64,000 nt of DNA from Ovis canadensis (Eukaryota; Chordata; Mammalia; Artiodactyla; Bovidae): assembly GCF_042477335.2 (NCBI RefSeq), contig NC_091246.1, positions 14,071,001-14,135,000 of the forward strand, read 5' to 3'. This document shows, one piece after another, positions 45,478 through 57,671 of the stretch; positions within the stretch are counted from its first letter, which is position 1; each line of letters starts with the position of its first letter. Below the pieces are notes generated by a model that saw only the letters and a program-made list of their open reading frames with translations, was not told the DNA's origin and ran no database searches. Made by a program: the position numbers and the translations under genes.

Positions 45478-46194
45478 TTTTAAAACTGTGATAATACGTA
45501 AGTAGCATAAAATTGACCATTTTAACCATTTTTAGGTGTACACTTCAAAGTATGTGCACATTGTTATGCAAGACCGCCGCTGTTCATCTCCAGAACATTT
45601 TCATCATCCCCAACTAAAACCATGTCCAGTAAGCTCGAACTCCCCATTCCTCCTTCCCCGTAGCCCCTGGCAGCCTCTAATCTGCTTTCTGTCTCTGTGA
45701 ATCTGACTCCCCCAGCTCCCTCTCGTAAGTGGAGTCATACCGTCCTTGTCCTTTGCGTCTGGCTTCTTTCACTTAGCATAATGTCTTCAAGGTCCATCCA
45801 AGTGGTAGCATGGGTCAGCTTTTTAAAGGCTGAATGGTATTCCGGTGTGCAGACACGCCACAGTTTGTTGACCCATTCATCCGAGTTACAGACTTTTCTT
45901 CGTGTCTGGGCCTTCCTAACTCTGCCCTGCCGTTCACCGATGGCCTTGCCGTTCACCGATGGCAGAGACTTGGATGTCCTCCACCCACCCCTCGGGGTAT
46001 TGTTCTTGGCATCCTGGCTCCTCTTACCTGGGACTCTTCCTTTTTTGGCTAATCCTTCTCCCAGGTTGTCTGGTCTTTTGTCAGAGTTGCTCAGTGTTGG
46101 CAAGTCCTCTGTCCAGTCAGTCTTTAAATCTTTTAATGATGAAATACAGAATCAAAAGAGTATTTGTAATATGACTGGTTTTAAAGAAAAGTAG
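45478..46194 (-). mobile_element. Old L1 3' region
   Basis: Reverse L1 blocks: AAAATTGACCATTTTAACCA, TTTCTGTCTCTGTGAATCTG and TGGAGTCATACCGTCC. Weak coding-like frames here are translations of this repeat. Confidence 0.8.
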
Positions 46195-46370
46195 GGACTT
46201 CCCTGGTGGTCCAGTGGCTAAGACTCCACACTCCCAATGCAGGGGGCCCAGGTTCCATCCCCGGTTGGAAAACTAGATCCCACATGTCCTGCAGTGAAGA
46301 TGGACAATCCCACGTGTCGCAACTAAGACCCGTGCTGCCAAATAAGTAAATAAATAAATACTAAAAAAAT
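46195..46370 (+). mobile_element. CHR-type SINE inside L1 sequence
   Basis: GGGACTTCCCTGGTGGTCCA head and (AAAT)n tail. Confidence 0.88.
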
Positions 46371-47084
46371 TAATGTAACAAACATCCGTGTACCTACCAC
46401 CCAGCTTAAGAACAAAGAGCCTCACCAGTGCTGTTAATCCCCCACCCACGTTCCTCCCTAATTGCCTTCCCTTCCCCCACCCCTGAAGTTTATCTCATTC
46501 CTTTTTTGATGGGTTTGCCTCATATGTATGTTTCCCTAAAAGACAGACTGTTCATCCTGCATGTTTGTGAACTTTATAGTATATGGATTTTTCACTCAAT
46601 ATTCTGTCTGAAGTTTATCCATATTGATGAGATGGCTGGACTTCTTGCTGTGCTGCATGAATATACCCGAATATATTTATCCTTTGTCGGTGGACATTTG
46701 GGATGTTTTCAGTTTGGAGCTATTAGGGGAAAAAATGGCGCTTTGAACCTCCTGAAATTGGTCTCCTGGTGCACGTTTGCAAGCCAGCGTCTCTCCTGGG
46801 TATATACCCGTCGCTGGGAGGGTGGCAGGCAGGGCCTTTTAAGATCATATGAAATTGTTTTCCAGAGTCCCTGCAGTACATAAAAGCGTCTGCTAATCCA
46901 TTCTTCAGCCCTGCGCGTTGGGCAGCTTTTCTGTTTTATTTTACCAGTCTTGCGGGAGTTAGTGGGAACTCACTGTAGTCTTCACTTCTTCCCAGTTGTT
47001 GATAGGTTGAGGATCTTTGCCTGTGTTTATGGACCATACATGCATTTCTTCCTGGTATGCTGTGTTCTATGATGTTTGCCTGTT
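46371..47084 (-). mobile_element. Old L1 3' region
   Basis: TGTCGGTGGACATTTGGGAT, TCTCCTGGGTATATACCCGT and GGGAACTCACTGTAGTCTTC are typical reverse-strand L1 segments. Confidence 0.75.
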
Positions 47085-47088
47085 TGCT

Positions 47089-47202
47089 TTTTTAATTTTT
47101 ATTTTTACTTTATTTTGCTTTACAATACCATATTGGTTTTGCCATACATTGACATGAATCAGCCACGGGTGTACATGAGTTCCCAATCCTGAACCCCTCT
47201 CC
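47089..47202 (-). mobile_element. Ruminant L1 3' end, short, with target duplication
   Basis: GGTTTTGCCATACATTGACA and TGAATCAGCCACGGGTGTAC. The surrounding L1 sequence TTTGCCTGTTT is present on both sides (about 47077 and 47206), so this young tail entered the older L1. Confidence 0.8.
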
Positions 47203-47479
47203 CATTTGCCTGTTTTTTAGTTGGGTTCTATTTTTCTCATTGTGTTCGGCTCCTTGCTCTGCTGGCCTTGATGAGGTTGTCTCCCATACCCACTTCCTCT
47301 TCTGAGCTCAACTCAGTGGAACAAGGGAGAACACGTCCATGTAAGTCCCCCTTGCCTTTCCTCCCTAAGTGGAAATGAACGTTCCGTCTTCCATTTCGCT
47401 GTGAATTAGCTGAAGTCTGTTGCTGCTGGTGAGCAGTTGCGGGATGTGTAGTCTTCATTCAATTCTGCCTACTTTCCTT

Positions 47480-48130
47480 CCAGTTTTTATTAATTGAAAT
47501 TTTAAGTGCAGTCAAAAGCAGAGAGAGCCCTAAGTACCCATCATATAACGAACATAACTTAAGTACCCATTGTTAAACTTCATCACTTATTAATGTGGCC
47601 CCTCTCTTTTCACTTGTATTCTTTTATCTGTTCCTTCCTGATTCTTTTTAAAAAAGTTCCAAAACAAAATCCCAGTTATCTAAAAGATAAGGGCTGTGTT
47701 TTCTAAAAAACTATTCACAATATTATCACAACACCTAAAAATAATTAATAGTTGTCTTTTAGCCTCAGATATATGGTCAGTGTTCAAATTTTCTTATTTG
47801 GTTGTCACACCAAGGTCCTTTGAGTGTGTTTGGTTGATAGTCTATCTAAACCTCTTTAAGAATTTTTTGAAATGTTATTTTCCCTTGCTTTATTGAGGCA
47901 TAATTGACAAATAAAAATGCTGTTTATTTGAGATGTAACGCATGTTGATTTGATATACGTCTGCCTTGTGAAATGGTCACTGCACATCGAGGTAATTAAC
48001 GTATCCATCGCTTCTCTAGTCACCATTTGTGTGTGTATCTTGGCAGATTTCAGGTATACTCTACATTATAATTAACTATCGCATCATCACGCTGTCATTT
48101 AGATCCCAGAATTTTTTATTTTATGACTGA
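47480..48130 (-). mobile_element. Old L1M-type 3' UTR sequence
   Basis: TATTGAGGCATAATTGACAA and CGAGGTAATTAACGTATCCA resemble reverse L1M 3' UTRs. The left part (47480-47880) is assigned less surely. Confidence 0.55.
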
Positions 48131-48379
48131 AAGTTTGTGTCCTTTGACCAACATTATCTCCTTTTTCTCTGCCCCACAGTTTAGCTAAAGCTCTTAATCT
48201 GGAGTTTTCCCTTCTCCCCTCCTTTTCTTCCCCATTTGTTGAAGGAGTTGGGCCATCTGTCTTAGAGTTTCCCACTGTGGATTTCCTCGATGGCATCCTC
48301 AACATTTGGTTCCCCTGAGGTACAGTTGGTACAAGCATCACTTAAAGCATCTGACTCAGCACACAGAGAACAGTGAGGC

Positions 48380-48620
48380 AAGTTCCTTGTCCTTGAGAAG
48401 CTTGAGTGGAGACAATTCATTACACCTGGTGTGAAATGAATTTGCCCAGGGGAAATTCAGATAAGCTTAAAGAAAGGGCTAAGGTGGGAGGACTGGGAGA
48501 GGAAACATGGGCAACCAGAAGATTTCAGAGAGAAGATTTGAGTTCTGAGGACAGTGGAGAACAGCTTTTCTGGTGGCCAGTCAGCATATGCAAAGGCACT
48601 GAGGCTCGAGATAATACTTG
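48380..48620 (+). mobile_element. L2 remnant
   Basis: CAGCATATGCAAAGGCACTG with preceding blocks resembles sense L2. Confidence 0.5.
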
Positions 48621-48745
48621 GAAGATTCCTGCTCCTGTTCAGCCCCTGCCTATGAGCCTAGGTATCCTATCTTTCATTGGATGTTGCTTCTTTGAAAAGC
48701 TCCAGATTCCTCATCTTTGAGAAGTGTTCAGTAGATGTAATTAAA

Positions 48746-48950
48746 GTGAAGTTGCTCAGTCGTGTCCAACTTTTTGGGACCCCATGGACTGTAGCCCGCC
48801 TGGCTCCTCCATCCATGGGATTCTCCAGGCAAGAGTACTGGAGGGGGTTGCCATTTCCTTCTCCAGGGGATCCTCCCGTCCCAGGGATCGAACCTGGGTC
48901 TCCCGCATTGTAGACAGACGCTTTACCATCCGAGCCACCAGGGAAATCCA
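48746..48950 (-). mobile_element. Bov-tA SINE with target duplication
   Basis: Complete reverse-strand Bov-tA. A 14-bp duplication with one difference (TAGATGTAATTAAA at 48732-48745, TAGATTTAATTAAA at 48959-48972) flanks it. Confidence 0.92.
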
Positions 48951-49027
48951 GTCACTGGTAGATTTAATTAAAAGAGTATCTTTTTCTTCCGGTTCTTCAT
49001 CAGCTCCATAACCGTAGTTTTGAATGT

Positions 49028-49219
49028 CTCCCCTGGTGGCTTAGACAGTAAAGAATCTGCCTGCAATGCAGGAGACCAGTGTTTAATCCCTGGGTGGGGA
49101 AGATCCTCTGGAGAAGGGAATGGCAGCCCACCTCAGTATTCTTGCCTGGACAGAGGAGCCTGGTAGGTTACAGCCCATGGGGTTGCAAAGAGTCGGACAC
49201 GAGTGAGTGACCAACACTT
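49028..49219 (+). mobile_element. Bov-tA SINE
   Basis: CCCCTGGTGGCTTAGACAGT head and Bov-A tail. Opposed to the element at 48746-48950. Confidence 0.9.
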
Positions 49220-50439
49220 GACCTTGAGGTTATCTTTTTCTGTATCTTACTCCTGTTTGGGTTCCTTTACATTCTACCGGAACACCTCCCGCCCATCCCC
49301 CACTGCCCTCCGCTCCCACCCCCTTGAGCCCTTTCTCTCCATCTCCTGGCCAGAGGTGCCTGCAGACATTTTTAGGAGTAGAGTCAATGAACTTGAACAC
49401 TGCAGAGAGAAAACAGGTGGAGCAGATGGCAGGGCAGTGGGAACCACTCGATTTTACTCCTAAAGAAACACTTGAAAGCCACGTGGTCCAGAGCGTCATT
49501 CTGGGGTGGCAGGACTTTGCCTTGGAGCCTGCCTGCTGCTCCACAGCCAGAGGCTGCTCACCTGTGGCAAATGAGCAGTAATTAGCATGTAATAAGAGCA
49601 GTTTCCTGCATGCACCTCCCGGCTCCTCTTCTCAGTGGCCCAGTGACAGCAGTAGACCTCTTTGCCTCTCTGAGGTCCCCCTACCTGTTCCCAAACTAAC
49701 CTGTGGTTCTCCCCAGGGCCCAGAAGAAGCTGCCCGCCCTGCATCTGCCTGTGAAACAGCTGTGGGCTTCATCCAGGAAAGCCCAATACACTGTAAAGGT
49801 GCTTGAGGGTTAGTTATTAACCCGCAGCACTCCCTGGCAGCCCATTCCAGTCCTTTGATGGCTCCTGTTTGTTGGGGCCCAAGGCCCAAGCCACCTGCCC
49901 AGTGAGTTTCAGTCTGTATTGGGTGGCAGTGACAGTGAGGGTCAGAGTCCAGGGAGGGGCCCAGCTGGCTGGAGACCAGCTCCTGTCCCTGCACACAAGC
50001 TGGAGTGGCAGATCCCAGGGGGACTGGAGGGAGGGAGCTAAGAAGAGGGGATCTGTATGTGGGATGTTTCAGTGGGAGCCAGGCAGTCCAAGGTCAGAAG
50101 CACTTATTCGGGATGCTTCCGTATTCTACATAGGGCTGACTGACTTTGCTTTGAAGTCCAGAAGCGTTTAGCTTTGTTCTCAAAGCTATGGCGATAGCTC
50201 CTCTTCATTAAAAAGACTTCCGAAGAAAAATGCAAAAATTATGTGCCGTCTTCAGAGAAGAAAAGAAGCATTGCGTGTACTTGGATTACTGTTATGTGTC
50301 ATTTATCTTATTAACTCACTTCACAGGATGAGCACTGCCACACAGATGAGTTTTCGAAAGAGCTGAAGTTCATTCTGTTTACTGACGAGCTCTGCTTTAT
50401 GCCATCTGTTTCATGTATTCGTTAAAAACGACAGTAAAA

Positions 50440-50770
50440 AATGATACCGGTGATCTTATTTACAAAGCAGAATGAGATAATAAACTTAGAAAACAAACTT
50501 ATGAGTAAAGGTGGGGGGAGGATAAATCAGGAGGTTGGGGTTAACATGCACAGTTCTTTATATAAAATAGATCATTAACAAGAACCTACTGTATAACACA
50601 GGGAACTTTACTCAATATCTGTGATGACCTGTATGGGAAATAGAATCTGAAAATGAATAGCTATATGTATGTGTATAATTAAATCACTTTGCTGTACACC
50701 TGAAACTAATACAATGTTGTAATTCAACCATACTCCAATACAAAATAAAAAATTTAAAAACAACACACAC
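50440..50770 (+). mobile_element. L1 3' end
   Basis: ACCTACTGTATAACACAGGG, AATCACTTTGCTGTACACCT and an A-rich tail followed by a short (AC)n. Confidence 0.82.
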
Positions 50771-50819
50771 ACACAGCAAAACATGAGATCAAAATACAAA
50801 AGCAGAGAGAGATCAACTA

Positions 50820-50910
50820 GTGTGTGTAAGGCCCCATGCAAGGAATATGAAATGATAAAAAATGTGGGCCCTGCTTCAAGGGAGCTCATTTGGGGTGGGA
50901 AGTGGAATTG
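50820..50910 (-). mobile_element. L2 fragment
   Basis: GGCCCTGCTTCAAGGGAGCT matches the reverse L2 block seen also at about 33355. Confidence 0.45.
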
Positions 50911-51734
50911 TAATTGATTCACAGGGCACATCTCCTGGCCCCTCACGTTGCCTTGGTAGCCCAGGATCAGTGTGCTAAGGATGTCACGGTTAAAGGACCA
51001 CCCCCCACTCCCCTCCCAGGCATCTACATGGTCTGGCCGCTCAGGTGGGTTATGTACTGTGTTCCAGCCTTCATTCACGCTGTCACTGCTTACCTCCTGG
51101 CTCTGCCAGGGAACCTGCTCCACCCGCAGCCTCTACCCCAGGAGGGCCCCAGTCAACAGTGGAATGCCGCGTGCCGCTGTGTTTGAGGGGCCGTGTTCTC
51201 TGCACAGTCACGTCCCTTATGTCTGTGTAGTGTTTTAGGTTGAGATGAAGCTTTCGCCTTTTGTGGCTTTCTTTAATCCTCGTAGCACCTCCGTGGCAGA
51301 ACTGCGGGCATTCCAGTTTTGTAGAAAGTTCAGCAGCAAGGTTTCTGCCCAACATCCCACAGTACGTGAGAGCGCCGGATGTAAAACCCTTTTCAGGCTT
51401 GGCTTTCCCGTCTGCCTGGTTCTTCCCCAAGGCTGCCACCCTGATGGTTCTCACCCTCACACTTTGTACCTTTGCTGTTCTTTCCCTTTCTTCTTGGCTG
51501 ATTCTTATCTCCTAAGGGTCCAGTTGTCTCTCAGGACCCATTTCAGATGCCACCGTGTCTGTGAAGCTTGTCCCATAACCCCCGCCCTGCTTGTACTCTA
51601 TAGTATTCCCGCTCATCTTTTGCCGTGTGGGGGACTTAGTACATCGCATGTCATGGTAGCGGTTCAGGTAGTAATTTGAGTAATAATTATAATTATTTAT
51701 ATTACTTACAAAAAATAAGTAATAAATTGACTTA

Positions 51735-52030
51735 TTGTTTTGCAAAAGTTTTTATTTTGGTGAAATACAGATAAAGTTTCAACCATTCCATCACACTCAC
51801 TCACAGTGTTAGGCAACCATTACCACAGTCTAGCTCCAGAGCCTTGTCATGACCCCTGAACCTAAGGAAGCATTCACCCTCCATTCTCCCCTCTTCCCAG
51901 GCTCTGGCAGCCACTAACCCGTTTTCTGTCTCTGTGGATTTGCCAACTCTCGATATTGCATATAAATGGAGTCGTACAGAATGTGTGGCCTTTGGGGTCT
52001 GACTTGCACATAGCATGTTTTCAAAGTAGA
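51735..52030 (-). mobile_element. Old L1 3' region
   Basis: GGCAGCCACTAACCCGTTTT and ATAAATGGAGTCGTACAGAA, reverse orientation. An AT-rich run (51665-51735) precedes it. Confidence 0.75.
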
Positions 52031-52039
52031 CTGACCATG

Positions 52040-52205
52040 TACATTATGATGTAAGCACTTCACATGGCTTAGCTCACTGATTTCACACAACCCTATGAGT
52101 TAGATAGTTCCTATTAACATCCTCATTATACAGTGTAAGGAGATCGAGGCACAGAGAGGGTAAGCAGCGTGCGAGAGCGTACACAGCACATAAATGGTTT
52201 TGGCG
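52040..52205 (-). mobile_element. MIR SINE
   Basis: ACAACCCTATGAGTTAGATA and GAGGCACAGAGAGGGTAAGC match reverse MIR. Confidence 0.75.
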
Positions 52206-52465
52206 CCTTCGCTGTCCTGCTACTGTCTGCTCTGTCTGCTCTTGACCTTGATCTTCAGAGATTACATGTATAAGTTTAACCTATGAAGTTGAATTTGAAG
52301 GAGAAAAACAGAATTCAAGACAGAATTAATCTACTGTAAAAGAACAACCTATGATGAAGCTCCAGCAGCAGAAACCTCCAGAGATGCAACTTAAGGGTGG
52401 TAGGACAGAACTGGCTGTGGGGGGTGGATTCTGCAGTCAGAGTTCTTGGCTTAATTGGAGTGGCC

Positions 52466-53305
52466 ACTGTTGTTCAGTCATTAAGTCATGTCCAACTCTT
52501 TGTGACGCCATGGACTGCAGCACGCCAGGCTTCCCTGTTCATCACCAACTCCCGGAGACTGCTCAAACTCGTGTCCATCGAGTCAGTGATGCCTTCCAAC
52601 CTTCTCATCGTCTGTTTTCCCCTTCTCCTGCCTTCAGTCTTTCCCAGGATCAGGATCTTTTCCAGTGAGTCAGTTCTTCTCATTAGATGGCCAAAGTATT
52701 GGAGCTTTAGCTTCAGCATCAGTCCTTCCAATGAATATCCAGGACTGAATTCCTTTAGGATTGACTGGTTTGATCTCCTTGCAGTCCAAGGGACTCTCAA
52801 GAGTCTTCTCCAGCACCACAATTCGAAAGCATCAGTTCTTCAGCACTCAACCTTCTTTGCGGTGCAACTCTCATATCCTTACATGGCTACTGGAAAAACC
52901 ATAGTTTTGACTATATGAACCTTTGTTGGCAAAGTGATATCTGTGCTTTTTAATACACTATCTAGATTTGTCATAGGTTTCCTTTCAAGGAACAAGTGTC
53001 TTTTTTATTTCATGGCTACAGTCAGCGTCCACACTGATTTTGAAGCCCAAGAAAATAAAATCTGTCAGTTTCCACTTGTTCTCCATCTATTTGCCATGAA
53101 GTGATGGGACCGGATGCCATGATCATTTTCTGAATGTTGAGTTTTAAGCCAGCTTTTTCATTCTCCTCTTTCACCTTCACCAAGAGGCTCTTTAGTTCCT
53201 CTTCACTTTCTGCCATTAGAGTGGTATCATCTACATATCTGAAGTTTTTGATGTTTCTCCCGGCAATCTTGATTTCAGCTTGTAACATCCAACCTGGCAT
53301 TTCAC
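52466..53305 (-). mobile_element. BovB LINE, 3' 0.84 kb
   Basis: Reverse-strand copy reaching into the RT. The palm motif is altered to YVDDT (53022-53300 frame), and a frame break separates it from the C-terminal part. Confidence 0.9.
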
Positions 53306-53492
53306 ATTGGAGTGGTCAGTTTTGTTATGGATTTCTCACTAGTGTCAGAAGTCCAGTAGAGGATTATATGTCTAGTATCAGAAGCCAGCTGATATCCCAG
53401 GATCACAGAAATGTTGAGGAATGAGTATCAAGAACTCCTGAAAGGTAGAGGGGATTGAAGCTAAAAGATTTCTTACAAAAGTGGAGTGTTTA

Positions 53493-53998
53493 GTTCAGTT
53501 GCTCAGTCATGTTCAACTCTTTGAGATCTCATGGGATGCAGCATGCCAGGCTTCCCTGTTCATCACCAACTCCCAGAGCTTACTAAAATTCATGTCCATC
53601 AAGTTGGTGATGCCATCCATCCATCTCATCCTCTGTTGTCCCCTTCTCCTGCCTTCAATCTTTCCCAGCATCACGATCTTTTCCAGTGAGTCAGTTCTTC
53701 ACATCAGGTGGCCAAAGTATTGGAACTTCAGCATCAGTCCTTCCAATGAATATTCAGGACTGATTTCCTTTAGGATTGACTGGTTTGATCTCCTTGCAGT
53801 CCAAGGGACTCTCAAGAGTCTTGTCCAACACCACAGTTCAAAAGCACCAATTCTTCAGCACTCAGCTTTCTTTACAGTCCAACTCTCACATCCATACCTG
53901 ACTACTGGAAAAAGCATAGCTTTGACTAGATGGACCTTTGTTGGCAAAGTAATGTCTCTGCTTTTATGCTGTCTAGATTGGTCATAGCTTTTCTTCCA
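53493..53998 (-). mobile_element. BovB LINE 3' end, 0.5 kb
   Basis: Reverse-strand BovB tail in direct orientation with the copy at 52466-53305. It is complementary to the + strand copy at 54388-54843 over about 450 bp. Confidence 0.9.
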
Positions 53999-54002
53999 AA
54001 GT

Positions 54003-54160
54003 GGAGCTTACTCAGTGCCAGACATAGTTCTGAGCACTTCGTGTATACTTCCTCAGTTAATTCTCACAAAAACTTTATAAAGTAGCCACTGCCCTACTGC
54101 ACCGATGAGGAAACATGTGCAGAACGGTTTAATGCCCCACCTGTGGCCTTGCCACTAGAG
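54003..54160 (-). mobile_element. MIR SINE between opposed BovB copies
   Basis: GTGCCAGACATAGTTCTGAG and GATGAGGAAACATGTGCAGA match reverse MIR. Confidence 0.7.
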
Positions 54161-54387
54161 CGTGGTGGGCCTGGCAAGTGTGGCTCCAGCGTCTGTCATC
54201 TGCATCTTTGTTTTTTTATCTTAATTTTCTGTGTTTGATTATAACAAACCTTTCCTGAAGCATTGAGAACAAAGTAGCCTAGTTGGTTAACTAGGAAGCA
54301 AAAAAGGGAAAAATAATGAAAATACTGGTTTTATAAAAAATATTATCCTGTCATACCAGCTCTGTACTTTAATTTAAAGCATGCTGT

Positions 54388-54843
54388 CTGTCTAGTCAAG
54401 GCTATGGTTTTTCCAGTGGTCATGTATGGATGTGAGAGTTGGACTATAAAGAAAGCTGAGTGCTGAAGAATTGATGCTTTTGAACTGTGGTATTGGAGAA
54501 GACTCTTGAGAGTCCCTTGGACAGCAAAGAGATCCAACCAGTCCATCCTAAATGAAATCAGTCCTGAATATTCATTGGAAGGACTGATGCTGAAGCTGAA
54601 ACTTCAATACTTTGGCCACCTCACGCAAAGAGTTGACTCATTGGAAAAGACTCTGATGCTGGGAGGGATTGAGGGCAGGAGGAGAAGGGGATGACAAAGG
54701 ATGAGATGGCTGGATGGCATCACTGACTTGATGGACATGAGTTTGGATGAATTCATAGAGATGGTGATGGACAGGGAGGCCTGGCATGCTGCGATTCAGG
54801 GGGTCGCAGAGTCGGACACAACTGAGCAACTGAACTGAACTGA
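54388..54843 (+). mobile_element. BovB LINE 3' end, 0.46 kb
   Basis: Starts at GTCTAGTCAAGGCTATGG and ends with the CTGAACTGA tail. Opposed to the copy at 53493-53998. Confidence 0.9.
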
Positions 54844-55254
54844 TGCTGTTTATTTTAGAATTTCTAGGAATTATCAATTTAAAAAATACCAAATAAAAGT
54901 CGTATCATACCTCCAATAATACATCATCACTTCATTTACATTTTGGTGGTATCCCTCCACCTTTTTGCTAATAATGGATAAAAAATGGTTTCTTTCAACA
55001 AAAATTCCATCACACTCCATATGCTCTTTTTTTAAAAAAATTGTGGAGTAAAATGTGTTCTTAATCATTACACTTTACTTCCTGTTATATTTGGTGAAAA
55101 ACTTGGGACCTCACCATGGGAAGGAAGGCAAAATCTTTGCAGCCAGGGGAGCAGCTAGTCCCTGGTAGAGGAGGGTCTGAAGTGACTGTGGTGTGAGATG
55201 GCCTATTACTGGGGATTTATGGTTCATGACAGAGCCAAGGTTGGTCCCAGGTTC

Positions 55255-55400
55255 TGATATTGTGCTGAGAACACTGGGTCTTCAAGTGTGTGCCCAGCCA
55301 TCATCTCACTTAATCCTCATCTGGTCCACACCGCTCCGCAGTGCAGCGCCCTCATCCCCATTTGGCAGAGGAGATGGCTGAGCCCAGCAAGTTGCATTTG
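55255..55400 (-). mobile_element. MIR-type remnant
   Basis: ATCATCTCACTTAATCCTCA and CATTTGGCAGAGGAGATGGC match reverse MIR. Confidence 0.6.
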
Positions 55401-55479
55401 CTCTTTTGACCTTTGGGAGCTCTGCCACCCCATTTTGCTTCTCAGGTCACCTTAGTACCAGGCAAAATGACCTGGGCAG

Positions 55480-55900
55480 ATATGATCAGAGCCAGACAGC
55501 TGAAGCCTTGTAGGGGTTTGTTGGAGGGAGAGGTCGATTTCCATCCAAGAGGGCTTCGGGGGATGTGGCTGTGGGGTGATTTTGACTCTGGACGGAAGAC
55601 TGACCAGCCTCACTGAGGAGGCCGTGAGGGGAGCCGTGTCTGGGAAGCAGAATGCAGCTCAGGAGAGGATGAAGCAGAGTGATGAGAAGGGAGCTAGGAC
55701 CACTGGATGCTTGGAGTTTGGCTCAGGGATGGGTGAAGGTGGACAGTCATCAGGCTGTTAGCTGTATCTCGGGTCCGAACTAGCGTGGTGCTGGGTGTGG
55801 ACAGAGGGGCAGATGCAGTGGCGTTCAAGCACATAGAACCCAGTGGCTTTGGTGGCTGGATCTAGGAGTAGGGTTGATGGGAAGCTGAGCCAGGACAATC
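55480..55900 (+). mobile_element. L2 remnant
   Basis: GAAGCCTTGTAGGGGTTTGT and later GAACTAGCGTGGTGCTGG follow the order of a sense L2. Confidence 0.5.
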
Positions 55901-56454
55901 CCCGTCCCACTCCCTGTTTTGTGCATGGAAGGTTGGCAGGGTTGATAGCCTACAGGTGGAATGGTGATGCGGAGAGGTCCTGATACTATGTTGCCTGGGT
56001 CCTTGGTTTGGTTTATTTTTTAAGTTTGCAAATGTATTTATTTATTTATTTTTGCATTTTATTTCTTTAAGAGGACCTCCAAATGGTATAAACTTCCAGG
56101 TGCCATAAAGCCTGGATTCACTCCTGGCTGTATTTTAGTCGAGGCCAGTGTGCCGGCCCAGTGGGATCAGACACCTGGAAAGGAGTGTGGTAAGGCTTTC
56201 AGCGCAGCTCACATCCACCGGGCCAACTGGGAGGCTGAGACAGAGAGACCCAGATGGTGTCCACTGTAGACTTGTGGAAAGTTGTTCCTGGCCAGGCTCC
56301 GGGCTGTGTCAGCCCGCACAGTCCCCGAGCACGGGTGTTAGGACTCCTGCCGACGTGGAATCCCTGGGGAAAGGAGGGCGGCCCAAGCTCTTGCCCTCTG
56401 CTCTGTTGCCTCCCAACCCTGGGTGGCCTTGACATCTTCAAGGAAGAGTGAAGA

Positions 56455-56580
56455 ATAAGAAACATGGGTGTTTATCGAGAGCCTGCTTTATGCACAGAAC
56501 CATGCCGGGGCCAGGTAGATACAAGACTGAGTCAAGATTGCATCCTTCCTCAAGCAACTGCCCATTTAGTGGGAAGATGC
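56455..56580 (-). mobile_element. L2 fragment
   Basis: GTTTATCGAGAGCCTGCTTT and CTCAAGCAACTGCCCATTTA resemble reverse L2. Confidence 0.5.
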
Positions 56581-56607
56581 GTCTTTGGGGTTTGCAGAGA
56601 ACACTAC

Positions 56608-56891
56608 AGCTTTACCTGAATATTCACTGAAAAGGCCGAAACTGAAGCGCCAATGCTTGGGCCACCTGATGCAAAGCACCGACTCGTTGGAAAAGACCCT
56701 GATGCTGGGAAAGATTGAGGGCAGGAGGAGAAGGGGACGACAGAGGATGAAATGGTTGGATGGCATCACCGATTTGATGGGACATGAGTTTGAGTAAACT
56801 CTGAGAGATGGTAAAGGACAAGGAAGTCTGGTATGCTGCATTCCTTGGGGTTGCAAAGAGTCGGACACAACTCAGCAACTGAGCAACAAAC
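56608..56891 (+). mobile_element. BovB LINE 3' end
   Basis: From the CTGAATATTCACTG segment to the AGCAACTGAGCAAC tail. More diverged than the neighbouring copies. Confidence 0.87.
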
Positions 56892-57242
56892 CCACTTGTA
56901 CCCAGTTTACTTGCTTAAGAAGGAAGAGCCAGGGCAAAAAAACAGTGGTCAGTCTTGCTTCTCAGAGGTCACCATAGGTCAGAGCTCTGGGGTGGTGGTT
57001 GTCACACATTTTAGGTGCAGAAACCAGTATCTGGAACACGGGACCCAGGCAAGAAAGCAGGATTTGAGTAATTTATTGGAAATCACAGCTCTGAATCCCA
57101 GTGCAGGTTATCTTTATCTCAAATGTTTATCTCAGAGCTTTATAGTTTATCCATATAAGATAGCATGAGAAAGGTGATAAAGACATCTCTATGCAGCATG
57201 GCCCAAAGGGAATTTTAAAACCTGTCTTTCTGTCTTCATAGG

Positions 57243-57535
57243 TGTTATGCTGAGTGAAATAAGCCTTGTACAAGAATACCTCTGGATGATTCCATTTCTC
57301 TGTCACTCCAGAACTGGCAAAACTAATCTGGAGAAGAATCAGTTCAGAATGGGTGTTGCTTCCTAGGGAGTGGGGACAGCCAGGAATTGACCCAGGAGGG
57401 GTGCCCAGGATCTGGGGAGATTAGAATGTGCGGAATGGTACAGGGGTGTGGGTTGCACAGATGTTTCCATCTGTCAATATGGAGCGGCTCAGATTTGCAC
57501 ATTTAGATGTAAGTAAATGTACCACCACCATCTGT
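57243..57535 (+). mobile_element. Old L1 3' region
   Basis: TTATGCTGAGTGAAATAAGC, then diverged 3' UTR to CAGATTTGCACATTTAGATG. Confidence 0.7.
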
Positions 57536-57671
57536 GCAAAAGAAGTGTGAAAAAAATTAATGGAGGGAAGGGGGAGGAAGGAGTACAGTTGACACGGAAT
57601 GTTGATCCCTGCTAAACCTGAGTGACAGGTGTTTACTGTACTCTTGTTTATTTTTTTTCACGCGTGCGTGC

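Larger units (their letters stand above)
49220..51734. other. EPB41L4B: Intron 1; L1 and L2 pieces only
   Basis: 49220-50439 and 50911-51734 hold nothing I recognise. Frames of 100-170 codons here have no family resemblance. Confidence 0.35.
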
